Virus record (IMG/VR): IMGVR_UViG_3300048445_000077
Coordinates: 1 to 24,760 of that record
Reading direction: 5' to 3' (one strand)
DNA from: a virus
Length of the DNA stretch: 24,760 nucleotides
The position numbers and the translations under genes were made by a program. Shown here piece by piece: positions 12,122 to 19,709 of the stretch. Below the pieces are notes generated by a model. It saw nothing but the letters and a program-made list of their open reading frames with translations. It did no database searches and was not told the DNA's origin. Positions within the stretch are counted from its first letter, which is position 1, and each line of letters opens with the position of its first letter.

Positions 12122-13841
12122 TATTGATTACTCCCGTAATGGGAACTTCTCTGAACAGGCACTAACCCTTCTTAAGGATTACTACTGTGAAGCTGGGGAA
12201 GACCCACAGGATGCTCTAGCCAGAGCGTCCCTTGCTTATTGTGAAGGTGACTTAGACTTTGCTCAACGTATCTACGACTACGCTTCTCAGCAGTGGTTTA
12301 TGTTTGCAAGTCCCGTGCTGTCTAACGCACCCGCAGAGGGCAAAGCACCTAAAGGTTTACCTATCTCCTGCTTCCTTACTTATGTTCCTGACACCCTTGA
12401 GGGTCTGATTGAGCATAACGCTGAGGTAGCTTGGCTGTCTGTTAAGGGTGGTGGTGTAGGTGGTCACTGGTCAGATGTACGTGGTGTGTCTGAGAAGTCA
12501 CCTGGCCCTATCCCTTTTCTAAAAGTAGTAGACAGTCAGATGACTGCATACAAGCAGGGCAAGACACGTAAAGGTTCTTATGCCGCTTACCTAGACATCT
12601 CTCACCCAGACATCATTGAGTTTATGAACTTCAAGTTGCCTACTGGTGGTGATGCTAACCGTAAGTGCTTCAACCTGTTCAACGCTGTCAACATTACAGA
12701 TGACTTTATGGAGGCTGTAGAAAATGACTCAGAATGGAAACTACGCGACCCTAGCACTGGACACGAACGCGCTGGTGTTAAAGCTAGAGACTTGTGGCAA
12801 CGACTTCTTGAAGCTCGCTTCAGAACTGGAAGCCCTTACCTCAACTTTATCGACACTGCCAACCGAGGACTCAATGAGTATCAAAAGGGAATTGGATTAC
12901 GCATTATGGGAAGTAACCTGTGCAATGAAATCCATCTCGCAACGGATGAGCAACGTACAGCAGTCTGTTGCCTCAGCTCAGTCAACCTCGAAAAGTTCGA
13001 TGAGTGGAAAGACACTACAATGATTGCAGACCTTGTACGTCTGCTTGATAACGTAATTACTTTCTTCATCGACCATGCACCTGATGAGCTAAATAAGGCA
13101 GCTTATTCGGCTCAACGTGAACGTTCTATTGGTCTAGGGGCTATGGGTTTCCACGGCTACTTGCAGTCTAAGCGAGTACCTTGGGAGTCAATGGTAGCCA
13201 AACTGTTGAATGACTCAATGTTTAAAACCATTAAGGAGCAAGCAGTAAATGAAACTAAGAGACTTGCACAGAAGCTTGGTGAACCTGGAGACATCGTTGG
13301 GAGTGGGCATAGGAACGCTCACCTTCTTGCTATCGCTCCTAACGCTAACAGTTCAATTATTTGTGGTTGCTCTGCTAGTATCGAGCCTATAAAATCTAAC
13401 GCCTACACACACCGTACTCGTGCTGGTGCTCATCTTATTAAGAACAAGCACTTAGAAGAGTCACTTGAAGTGATTGGTATGAATACACCTGAAGTGTGGA
13501 AGTCCATCATTAACAATGAAGGTTCTGTACAACACCTAGATGTCCCAGAGGATATTAAGGAAGTGTACAAAACAGCGTTTGAGATTGACCAGAGTTGGGT
13601 AGTAGACCATTCAGCCGACCGTCAGCAATACATCTGCCAAGGTCAGTCTGTTAACCTCTTCTTCCCTGCTGGTTCACCTAAGTCATACGTCAATGGTGTA
13701 CACCTACGAGCCTTTAAACAAGGACTCAAAGGGCTGTACTACCTACGTACTAACGCTGGTGTGGAAGCAGATAAAGTAGGTCTTCAAGTAGAGCGTAACG
13801 CCCTTAAAGACTCCGATGAATGTTTAAGCTGTCATGGGTGA
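12114..13841 (+). CDS. nrdA: Class I ribonucleotide reductase, large subunit, without ATP-cone
   Basis: This 575-aa subunit reduces ribonucleotides to deoxyribonucleotides. Active-site residues seen are Cys86 (PISCFL) and Cys285 or Cys286 as the redox pair, Asn268-Cys270-Glu272 (SNLCNE) with the thiyl cysteine, the tandem Tyr radical path (GLYYLRTN, about 537-544), and the C-terminal shuttle cysteines 570 and 573 (CLSCHG). E. coli NrdA is about 760 aa. The difference includes the whole N-terminal ATP-cone, so feedback inhibition by dATP is probably lost, as in other phage enzymes. It overlaps the glutaredoxin gene, and its partner NrdB lies 1.2 kb downstream past ThyX. Confidence 0.96.
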   Translation: MIDIDYSRNGNFSEQALTLLKDYYCEAGEDPQDALARASLAYCEGDLDFAQRIYDYASQQWFMFASPVLSNAPAEGKAPKGLPISCFLTYVPDTLEGLIEHNAEVAWLSVKGGGVGGHWSDVRGVSEKSPGPIPFLKVVDSQMTAYKQGKTRKGSYAAYLDISHPDIIEFMNFKLPTGGDANRKCFNLFNAVNITDDFMEAVENDSEWKLRDPSTGHERAGVKARDLWQRLLEARFRTGSPYLNFIDTANRGLNEYQKGIGLRIMGSNLCNEIHLATDEQRTAVCCLSSVNLEKFDEWKDTTMIADLVRLLDNVITFFIDHAPDELNKAAYSAQRERSIGLGAMGFHGYLQSKRVPWESMVAKLLNDSMFKTIKEQAVNETKRLAQKLGEPGDIVGSGHRNAHLLAIAPNANSSIICGCSASIEPIKSNAYTHRTRAGAHLIKNKHLEESLEVIGMNTPEVWKSIINNEGSVQHLDVPEDIKEVYKTAFEIDQSWVVDHSADRQQYICQGQSVNLFFPAGSPKSYVNGVHLRAFKQGLKGLYYLRTNAGVEADKVGLQVERNALKDSDECLSCHG

Positions 13842-13844
13842 TTT

Positions 13845-14042
13845 ATGAGAATTAATATAGACAGTAAACCACAGTTGTTAGGGGCATTGACTGCAATCCT
13901 AATGTTAGGCGGTTTGTTTGCCTTACTTGTAAACTGGGTAATCAGCTACTTTGTACCAACATTTGAAGTGTCCTTCAGTAACTGGGCTATGACTTGGTTG
14001 GGAATAATCATAGCTAAAATTGTACTAGGAAGCTCTAAGTGA
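13845..14042 (+). CDS. Small two-pass membrane protein, 65 aa
   Basis: ATG at 13845 lies three bases after the NrdA stop. Two hydrophobic segments are clear, about residues 12-37 (from LGALTAILMLGGLFALL) and 45-62 (FSNWAMTWLGIIIAKIVLG), separated by a short FVPTFEVS loop, with a Lys end. No family is recognised. A holin role cannot be excluded from its two-segment form, but its place in the nucleotide block is not typical for lysis genes. Its stop overlaps the thyX GTG by four bases. Confidence 0.75.
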   Translation: MRINIDSKPQLLGALTAILMLGGLFALLVNWVISYFVPTFEVSFSNWAMTWLGIIIAKIVLGSSK

Positions 14043-14686
14043 AAGTAGAATTGATTGAATCAGCAGGGGGCGACCTTTCGGTCGTCAACTCTGCAAGAGT
14101 AAGTTTTAATAAGGAAATCAATGAGTTAGGAGAGGGCGATGCGAAGCTTATTAACTACCTTGCTAAACATCGTCACGACACTCCGTTTCGACATAACTTT
14201 ATTCAGCTCCGTTGCTGTGTGCCTTTATTCCTTGCCCGTCAGTTAATGAAGCACCAAGCAGGACTGACGTGGAACGAAGAGTCACGTAGATACATTGACT
14301 ATCCACCAGACTTCTACAAGCCTGAAGGCTGGCGTAAGCGTCCTGACAAGAGCATCAAGCAAGGGTCAGGTGGACACCACCACTTCTCACCTAAGCTAAG
14401 TCGTGAGTACGAGATGTACCTTAAGAAGGCTACGGAGTACTACGAGGACTTGCTTGATGAGGGTGTAGCACCAGAGATGGCCCGTATGGTCTTACCACAA
14501 AGCATGATGGTTAACTTTATCTGGTCGGGTAACCTACTGGCTTTCTACCATGTGTACAAACTACGAGCAGGTGAAGGAGCACAAGAGGAAGCTAAGGTGT
14601 TTGCTCACCTACTTCACGATGCTATTTTCCCTGAGTTTCCTATCTCTTGGCAGGCTTTGCAGAAGCGAGACAACGGGACGTACTAG
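14039..14686 (+). CDS. thyX: Flavin-dependent thymidylate synthase ThyX
   Basis: The 215-aa product converts dUMP to dTMP using FAD, NADPH and methylenetetrahydrofolate. The ThyX signature appears at residues 67-85 as RQLMKHQAGLTWNEESRRY; the classical RHR is KHQ here, a variant common in phage enzymes. An upstream RHRHDTPFRH stretch and a downstream MVLPQSMMVNFIWSGN helix are also typical of the family. The start is GTG inside the previous stop (GTGA). Together with NrdA, NrdB and glutaredoxin it gives the phage its own route to dTTP. Confidence 0.93.
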   Translation: MKVELIESAGGDLSVVNSARVSFNKEINELGEGDAKLINYLAKHRHDTPFRHNFIQLRCCVPLFLARQLMKHQAGLTWNEESRRYIDYPPDFYKPEGWRKRPDKSIKQGSGGHHHFSPKLSREYEMYLKKATEYYEDLLDEGVAPEMARMVLPQSMMVNFIWSGNLLAFYHVYKLRAGEGAQEEAKVFAHLLHDAIFPEFPISWQALQKRDNGTY

Positions 14687-14697
14687 AGGAAGCGGAC

Positions 14698-14877
14698 ATG
14701 AGTTGGACTTATGACAGTGGCGGTCACAAAAAAGACCAGAAAAAATATCAACAAAATTATGCACTTATCTTCGGCAAGCCGTGTGGAGAATGCGGACAAA
14801 AAGGCGGACATAAGATGGATTGTACAATGAATTGGAGAGAACAACGTGACAACAAGCACAAAGAAAACAGTAACTAA
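14698..14877 (+). CDS. Small zinc-ribbon-like protein, 59 aa
   Basis: ATG at 14698 is preceded by AGAGGAAGCG (14685-14694), a good ribosome binding site, 11 bases after the ThyX stop. The product has CGECGQKGGHKMDC (about 29-42), a likely zinc-binding knuckle, within a strongly polar, Lys- and Gln-rich chain. The function is unknown; nucleic-acid binding is a guess from composition. Its end overlaps the next small gene by 32 bases. Confidence 0.7.
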   Translation: MSWTYDSGGHKKDQKKYQQNYALIFGKPCGECGQKGGHKMDCTMNWREQRDNKHKENSN

Positions 14878-15019
14878 AGCGACACCTAAGACTGAGGCTC
14901 CTGATTACACATTGGCTATCGCTACCCTAACTGGAGTCCTATTACAACGAGGACACAGCGCACACTCTGCTGTCGAACAAGCTAAGAAGATTCTGGAGTT
15001 AATCCATGAGCCTTCTTGA
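14846..15019 (+). CDS. Small hypothetical protein, 57 aa (GTG start)
   Basis: GTG at 14846 follows GGAGAG (14834-14839) at suitable spacing and opens a 57-codon frame. The N-terminus is Thr/Lys-rich (TTSTKKTVTKATPK), followed by a helical region (YTLAIATLTGVLLQRG, then HSAVEQAKKILELIHEPS). It fills what would otherwise be a 128-base gap between genes and overlaps the NrdB start by 14 bases. No family is recognised. Confidence 0.6.
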   Translation: MTTSTKKTVTKATPKTEAPDYTLAIATLTGVLLQRGHSAHSAVEQAKKILELIHEPS

Positions 15020-15956
15020 CATCAACACAGCGTACAAACCTTTTAAGTACCCTTGGGCTGTTGATATGGCTGTTAAGCATGAACAGCTACACTGGGGTGA
15101 GTGGGAAGCAAAGCTTCAAGACGATGTGACTCAATGGGCTACTAAGCTGTCTGATGAAGAAAAAAACCATATAACTCAAATACTTAGACTGTTCACTCAG
15201 TCTGATGTAGCGGTAGGTACTAACTACATTGAGTACTACTTACACAAGTTTAAGAACAACGAGATACGAGCCATGCTCACTTCGTTTGTTAACCGTGAGT
15301 TCGTACACCAGCGTAGTTACGCCCTTCTTAATGATACCCTAGGTTTACCTGAAGAAGAGTTTTCGGCTTTCACAGCCGTACAAGAGATGCAGGATAAACT
15401 AGACTTCATGGCTGACATTGATGTGAATAGCCACCAAGGTCTAGCAATGGCGGTAGCCAGGTCAGTCCTTAACGAAGGCATGAGCTTGTTCTCTGCGTTC
15501 GCTATGCTCCTCAACTATCAACGCTACGGCAAGATGCGAGGAATGTGTGAGATTGTAGAATGGAGTGTACGAGATGAAACCCTACATTGCGAAGGTATGG
15601 TCAAGCTGTTTAGAACCTTCTGTGACGAACATCCACGTATCGTTACTGATGAGTTCAAAGCGAATATCTACCAAATGTTCCGAGATGCGGTGGCACTTGA
15701 AGATAAAGTTATTGAGCTGGCATTTGAGCTTGGTAATGTGGAAGGTCTCACTATTGAAGAAGTTAAGGCATACATTCGCTACATTGCGAACCGACGACTG
15801 ACACAGCTTGGCCTCAAGCCTAACTGGACTCGTAATAATGAGAACCCTCTACCTTGGTTAGACTGGGTACTGAACGGGGACAGCTTCAAGAATTTCTTTG
15901 AAGGTACGGTCACTGATTACAACGCAGCAGGAATGGAAGGGGACTGGGGGTGGTAA
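15006..15956 (+). CDS. nrdB: Class I ribonucleotide reductase, small subunit
   Basis: The 316-aa product is a complete R2 subunit, which holds the dimetal site and radical that NrdA needs. Ligand positions fit the E. coli spacing exactly: Asp67, Glu98, His101, Glu157, Glu191 and His194 (E. coli Asp84, Glu115, His118, Glu204, Glu238, His241). The radical tyrosine is kept as Tyr105 (FVHQRSY). It is therefore not the metal-free or tyrosine-lacking variant on these residues. GGAG lies at 14994-14997 upstream of ATG 15006. It is the last gene before the second promoter. Confidence 0.96.
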   Translation: MSLLDINTAYKPFKYPWAVDMAVKHEQLHWGEWEAKLQDDVTQWATKLSDEEKNHITQILRLFTQSDVAVGTNYIEYYLHKFKNNEIRAMLTSFVNREFVHQRSYALLNDTLGLPEEEFSAFTAVQEMQDKLDFMADIDVNSHQGLAMAVARSVLNEGMSLFSAFAMLLNYQRYGKMRGMCEIVEWSVRDETLHCEGMVKLFRTFCDEHPRIVTDEFKANIYQMFRDAVALEDKVIELAFELGNVEGLTIEEVKAYIRYIANRRLTQLGLKPNWTRNNENPLPWLDWVLNGDSFKNFFEGTVTDYNAAGMEGDWGW

Positions 15957-15964
15957 CACTCCCT

Positions 15965-15982
15965 TTAAACCCACTGCTATAG
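15965..15982 (+). promoter_or_regulatory. Putative phage RNA polymerase promoter, copy 2
   Basis: This is an exact 18-bp copy of the motif at 5422-5439 (TTAAACCCACTGCTATAG), in the 43-bp gap between NrdB and the first gene of the structural block. Sequence after the predicted +1 G also shares a loose TATxxxGGGxAACTTAAT pattern with copy 1. Its place at the boundary between metabolism and virion genes matches a late (T7 class III) promoter. Confidence 0.8.
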
Positions 15983-15999
15983 ATATTTAGGGGAACTTA

Positions 16000-16185
16000 A
16001 TGAAAGTATTAAGTAATAACCTTAGTATAACTAAGGGACTAATTGAGCATCTTACAGAGCTTTTCCCAGACACCCTACCTGTCTCAACAACAACTACGGT
16101 TGAGGAATTGCGATTCCTTCAAGGTCAGCAGAGTGTCCTAAAGAAGCTACAAGAGCTTTACGATGAAATTTATGAGGACAACTAA
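16000..16185 (+). CDS. Small hypothetical protein, 61 aa
   Basis: This is the first gene after the late promoter, with ribosome binding site AGGGGAA (15989-15995) before ATG 16000. The product is helical, ending LKKLQELYDEIYEDN, with a Thr-rich middle (STTTTVEE). It ends directly before the next ATG (TAAATG). No family is recognised; position suggests a virion or assembly accessory role. Confidence 0.7.
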   Translation: MKVLSNNLSITKGLIEHLTELFPDTLPVSTTTTVEELRFLQGQQSVLKKLQELYDEIYEDN

Positions 16186-16422
16186 ATGTGTCTACCACAA
16201 CCAAAGATGCCTGACGTAAAAGTGCCAGTCACTTCTGCGGCTCCCGCTGCTGCGGCACCCCCTGCTAAAATGTTAACTGATATGGTCGATAAAGACCTAG
16301 CCTCTGCGAAAGTGAAGAAGAAAGCTAAAGGCAAGAAAGGCTTACGTGTGAAAACTAAGTCTGACAATACTGGCTTACAGATTGCTTCACCTGGCGACAA
16401 CAGTAAGAACTTGAAGGCATAA
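16186..16422 (+). CDS. Small basic, Ala/Pro-rich virion-block protein, 78 aa
   Basis: ATG 16186 follows the previous stop directly. The protein begins MCLPQPKMPDVKVP, then an Ala/Pro stretch, a basic segment (KVKKKAKGKKGLRVK) and GLQIASPGD near the end. Short proteins starting MC with a Pro/Ala linker and a KKxGxxxLRI-type end occur before the portal gene in many marine T7-like phages, with unknown function. A structural role is inferred from that position. Confidence 0.7.
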   Translation: MCLPQPKMPDVKVPVTSAAPAAAAPPAKMLTDMVDKDLASAKVKKKAKGKKGLRVKTKSDNTGLQIASPGDNSKNLKA

Positions 16423-16424
16423 TC

Positions 16425-17129
16425 ATGGCAAAGTATCAAAAGAAAACAGCACCTAGTGCACCCGCTAAGAAAGCGCCTCAAGCTAGTTCAAATAAACCAA
16501 AAAACACTGAAGAAGTACTAAACTGGGTTTCTCAACAAGGCCGTGGTGGAGACACCATGCTTGCTCACGTTTCCCGTGGTGAGCTTGTTATCCCTAACTC
16601 TTTACTAGATGCTGAAGACGCTTTCCTCCGTAAAGTTATTGAAGGCGTTATGGAAGAGTACGGATACAACCCAGGTTGGTTTACTGTCGGACATGAGATG
16701 AACAGCATCAACCCAGAGACAGGACTACCTGAGTTCGGTTGGTTCTCTAAGGCTTGGAAAGCAGTTACTAAACCTATTAAGAAAGTAGCTAAAGCTGTAA
16801 CTAAAGTTGTTAAGAAAGTCGTAGTAAACCCTGCCAAGCAAATAGTTAAAGCTATAGGCAAAGCCACAGGCATTACACCTGATGTCCCTGAAGCCGCTTA
16901 CAAAGAGCAACCTTCACAAGCTACTGCTACTACAGGCGCTTCGCCTAATTACGAGCAAGACGCTATCTCAGGTAAAGCTAAGAAGGCTACTGCCCTTCGT
17001 CGTCGTCGTCGTGGTAAGCGTCGTCTACGTGTTGCAGGTGATGTTGGTATCGGCACTTCTGGACAAGGTTCAGGCGTAGGTACTGGCGGTTCAACTGGCG
17101 GTTCTTCTATCAATGTACCACGAGGTTAA
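16425..17129 (+). CDS. gp7.3-like virion/tail assembly protein with extra N-terminal domain, 234 aa
   Basis: The C-terminal half (about 105-234) resembles T7 gp7.3, a small basic virion protein needed for tail assembly: Lys/Val repeats (PIKKVAKAVTKVVKKVV), a basic arginine stretch (ALRRRRRGKRRLRV) and a Gly/Ser-rich end finishing SSINVPRG (T7 gp7.3 ends GGGINI). T7 gp7.3 is only about 99 aa. The added N-terminal part has a Lys/Ala/Pro-rich start and then GGDTMLAHVSRGELVIPNSL (55-74), a motif seen at the ends of phage tape-measure and internal virion proteins. It sits directly upstream of the portal gene, as in T7. Confidence 0.7.
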   Translation: MAKYQKKTAPSAPAKKAPQASSNKPKNTEEVLNWVSQQGRGGDTMLAHVSRGELVIPNSLLDAEDAFLRKVIEGVMEEYGYNPGWFTVGHEMNSINPETGLPEFGWFSKAWKAVTKPIKKVAKAVTKVVKKVVVNPAKQIVKAIGKATGITPDVPEAAYKEQPSQATATTGASPNYEQDAISGKAKKATALRRRRRGKRRLRVAGDVGIGTSGQGSGVGTGGSTGGSSINVPRG

Positions 17130-17132
17130 TAA

Positions 17133-18695
17133 ATGTTTACAGAAGGGAATGGCTATGTAGCCAAACGTTATGCTCGACTAGAGTCTGAGCGTGACCCCTT
17201 CCTTCAACGAGCTAGGGATGCGGCTGAATTGACAATTCCCTACCTCGTACCACCGTCAGGTCACAGTGGGTCTACTCTATACAAGACCCCATTCCAAGGT
17301 ATCGGAGCACGAGGTGTTAACAACCTAGCATCTAAACTACTCCTATCACTTCTTCCTCCAAACTCACCATTCTTCCGTTTGATGATTGATGACTTCGACT
17401 TAGCACAGCTAGGCGATGCAGGTCGTGGTGCAGTTGAAGAAGCCCTTGGTCGAATTGAACGAGCTACTAACCAAGAAATTGAATCTAGTGCTATTCGTGT
17501 TCCAGTATTTGAAGCACTTAAGCAACTGATTGTGTCTGGTAATGCGCTTGTCTACCTGCCTAAGAAGGAAGGCATGAAGGTGTTTCGCTTAGACCGTTAC
17601 GTAGTTCAACGTGACGCTATGGGTAACGTCTTAGAAATAATCACAAAGGAGAGTGTATCTCCTGAGATGCTGTCTGATGATATCAAAGAACTAATCAAGA
17701 CAGATGAGAATAATGAACATTCTCCACACCGTAACTTAGACTTGTACACTTATGTTTGCCGTAAAGGTAAGAAGTGGGAAGCTTATCAAGAAGTGGCTGG
17801 TATCGAAGTACCTGGCTCACGCGGCTCCTACGCAATAGACAAGTCACCTTTCATTCCACTACGCTTCTCGCGTATAGATGGTGAAAGTTACGGTCGAGGT
17901 TTCGTTGAAGAATACATTGGCGACCTCAAATCACTAGAAAGTTTAACTCAAGCTATCGTAGAAGGTAGCGCAGCATCGGCTAAAGTACTGTTTCTTGTGC
18001 GTCCAAATGGCACCACAAAGGCACGAGTACTCGCTGAGTCACCTAACGGTGCTATCGTAAACGGTGATGCTAATGATGTTACCACACTTCAAGTACAGAA
18101 GGGTGGAGACTTTGGTGTAGCACTACAATCAATCCAGTCTATCACTGAACGCCTTAGCTTTGCGTTCTTGTTAAATAGCTCTGTACAGCGTCAAGCTGAA
18201 CGAGTGACTGCTGAAGAAGTGCGTTATATGGCTCAAGAGCTAGAGACTGCTCTTGGTGGTGTATACTCTATCCTGTCTCAAGAGTTCCAGATGCCTCTCA
18301 TCAATATTCTGTTGGGTCGTATGGAGCAATCAGGCAAGATGCCTAAGATGCCTAAAGACGCAGTGAAGCCTACCATCGTAACAGGTATGGAAGCACTTGG
18401 TCGTGGGCAAGACTTAAACAAACTCGCTACATTCCTACAGTACCTACAGCCACTTGGCCCAGAGGTAATTCAGGGTGAGCTTAATGTTACTGACTACATC
18501 GACCGCCTAGGGGCTTCGTTGGGTATTGATACTCAAGGTCTTGTTAAGTCAGCAGAACAGAAGCAAGCCGAAGCTGAAGCTCAGGAAGAGCAACAACGTC
18601 AGATGATGATGCAAAGTACGGCAGCAGATGCCGCTACTAAAGTAGCACCAGAGGCGTTAAAGCAGATGGGCGAGAACATGAGACAGCAACAATAA
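17133..18695 (+). CDS. Portal protein (T7 gp8-like head-tail connector)
   Basis: The 520-aa product matches the T7-type portal, which forms the dodecameric ring at the head vertex. Typical segments are ERDPFLQRARDAAELTIPYL near the N-terminus, GARGVNNLASKLLLSLLPPN (about 51-70), the FEALKQLIVSGNALVYLP region, SFAFLLNSSVQRQAERVTAE (about 344-363), and a Gln-rich C-terminus. Length is close to T7 gp8 (536 aa). ATG 17133 follows the previous stop by three bases. It lies between the gp7.3-like and scaffold genes, the T7 order. Confidence 0.95.
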   Translation: MFTEGNGYVAKRYARLESERDPFLQRARDAAELTIPYLVPPSGHSGSTLYKTPFQGIGARGVNNLASKLLLSLLPPNSPFFRLMIDDFDLAQLGDAGRGAVEEALGRIERATNQEIESSAIRVPVFEALKQLIVSGNALVYLPKKEGMKVFRLDRYVVQRDAMGNVLEIITKESVSPEMLSDDIKELIKTDENNEHSPHRNLDLYTYVCRKGKKWEAYQEVAGIEVPGSRGSYAIDKSPFIPLRFSRIDGESYGRGFVEEYIGDLKSLESLTQAIVEGSAASAKVLFLVRPNGTTKARVLAESPNGAIVNGDANDVTTLQVQKGGDFGVALQSIQSITERLSFAFLLNSSVQRQAERVTAEEVRYMAQELETALGGVYSILSQEFQMPLINILLGRMEQSGKMPKMPKDAVKPTIVTGMEALGRGQDLNKLATFLQYLQPLGPEVIQGELNVTDYIDRLGASLGIDTQGLVKSAEQKQAEAEAQEEQQRQMMMQSTAADAATKVAPEALKQMGENMRQQQ

Positions 18696-18704
18696 AGGTT
18701 TTAT

Positions 18705-19532
18705 ATGACAGAGACTTTAAACACTTTTGAAGAAGCCCCACAGGAAGCTACCGCAGAACATGATGCGGCTATGCTTGAGAAAGCAGAACAACTGGAACAG
18801 AATAATAATCCAGAGCGTCCTGAGTGGCTACCAACAAAGTTTGAGTCTCCTGAAGCAATGGCCCTCGCTTATGCGTCACTAGAACGCAAGCTTGGGTCAG
18901 GGCAACAGGAAGAATCTCAGACTGAAGAACAACCTACAGAGTCAGAAGAAGCTGAATTACCAGATGATGCTGACCTAGAAGAAATGGAAAACGCAGTAGA
19001 AGCACAGGCAAGTGAAGTAGCAGAAGCTCTTGACAATGCTGGCTTAGACTTTTCGGATTTCCAAGAAGAGTACATTGCTAACGGTGAGCTTTCAGATGAA
19101 GCTTATCAAGCATTGCAACAGGCTGGTTTCAACCGTGACCTTGTTGACTCGTGGATTGCGGGACAAGAAGCACTAATGGGCCAGACTACCCAATCAGTCT
19201 TTAGCATGGTTGGTGGTGAAGAGTCCTACTCCCAAATGACAGAGTGGGCAGGACAAAACCTTTCACCTGCTGAGATTGAAGCTTTCAACGCTAATGTTGA
19301 ATCAGGAGACTCAGCACTTGTGCAGTTCGCTGTACAGGGTCTTTACGCTAGATATCGTTCTGATGCACCTAGTGAGCCTAACCTAATGCAAGGACAGGCA
19401 ACTACTAATCAGGGCGGGGCATTTAGTTCTGCCGCTGAACTGACTGCGGCTATGAGTGACCCTAGATATCACAAAGACCCCGCTTATCGTCAGGCTGTCG
19501 CTAGTAAACTAGCACGGTCTAACGTGTTTTAA
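18705..19532 (+). CDS. Capsid assembly scaffolding protein (T7 gp9-like)
   Basis: The 275-aa product is very acidic and Glu/Gln-rich in its first half, with PEWLPTKFESPEAMALAYAS (about 39-58), a segment typical of T7-type scaffolds. The C-terminal part has AAELTAAMSDPRYHKDPAYR (247-266), also characteristic of gp9 proteins, followed by a basic end for capsid contact. It is located between portal and capsid genes. A hairpin terminator follows the stop by 17 bases. Confidence 0.92.
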   Translation: MTETLNTFEEAPQEATAEHDAAMLEKAEQLEQNNNPERPEWLPTKFESPEAMALAYASLERKLGSGQQEESQTEEQPTESEEAELPDDADLEEMENAVEAQASEVAEALDNAGLDFSDFQEEYIANGELSDEAYQALQQAGFNRDLVDSWIAGQEALMGQTTQSVFSMVGGEESYSQMTEWAGQNLSPAEIEAFNANVESGDSALVQFAVQGLYARYRSDAPSEPNLMQGQATTNQGGAFSSAAELTAAMSDPRYHKDPAYRQAVASKLARSNVF

Positions 19533-19548
19533 CTCTCTGTCTCCTTTA

Positions 19549-19567
19549 GCCCCTTCGGGGGCATTTT
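19549..19567 (+). terminator. Hairpin terminator after scaffold gene
   Basis: GCCCC (19549-19553), loop TTCG, GGGGC (19558-19562), followed by ATTTT. The stem is five G-C pairs closed by a very stable UUCG loop, with a short U run. It could partly stop transcripts from upstream or act as an mRNA stabiliser before the capsid gene. Confidence 0.65.
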
Positions 19568-19606
19568 ATACAAAGCAACTTCCCAATACTACTGATTACC
19601 TTTGGC

Positions 19607-19655
19607 CTCCTGCGGGAGACAACCTCAGTGGAAAGGATGTGTTGGATACGCTGAG
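19607..19655 (+). promoter_or_regulatory. Capsid mRNA leader with two hairpins
   Basis: The 177-bp gap before the capsid gene holds no ORF. Besides the terminator it contains CTCC-TGCG-GGAG (19607-19618) and a longer stem, CTCAGTG (19624-19630) with CGCTGAG (19649-19655, one G-U pair, 18-nt loop). The second could be an RNase III-type processing site, as T7 has between its late genes. No copy of the 18-bp promoter motif is present here. Confidence 0.35.
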
Positions 19656-19709
19656 TAGAAACAAACGAAAAACAAACTCAACCTATTCAATACTAAAAGG
19701 TAACTTATA

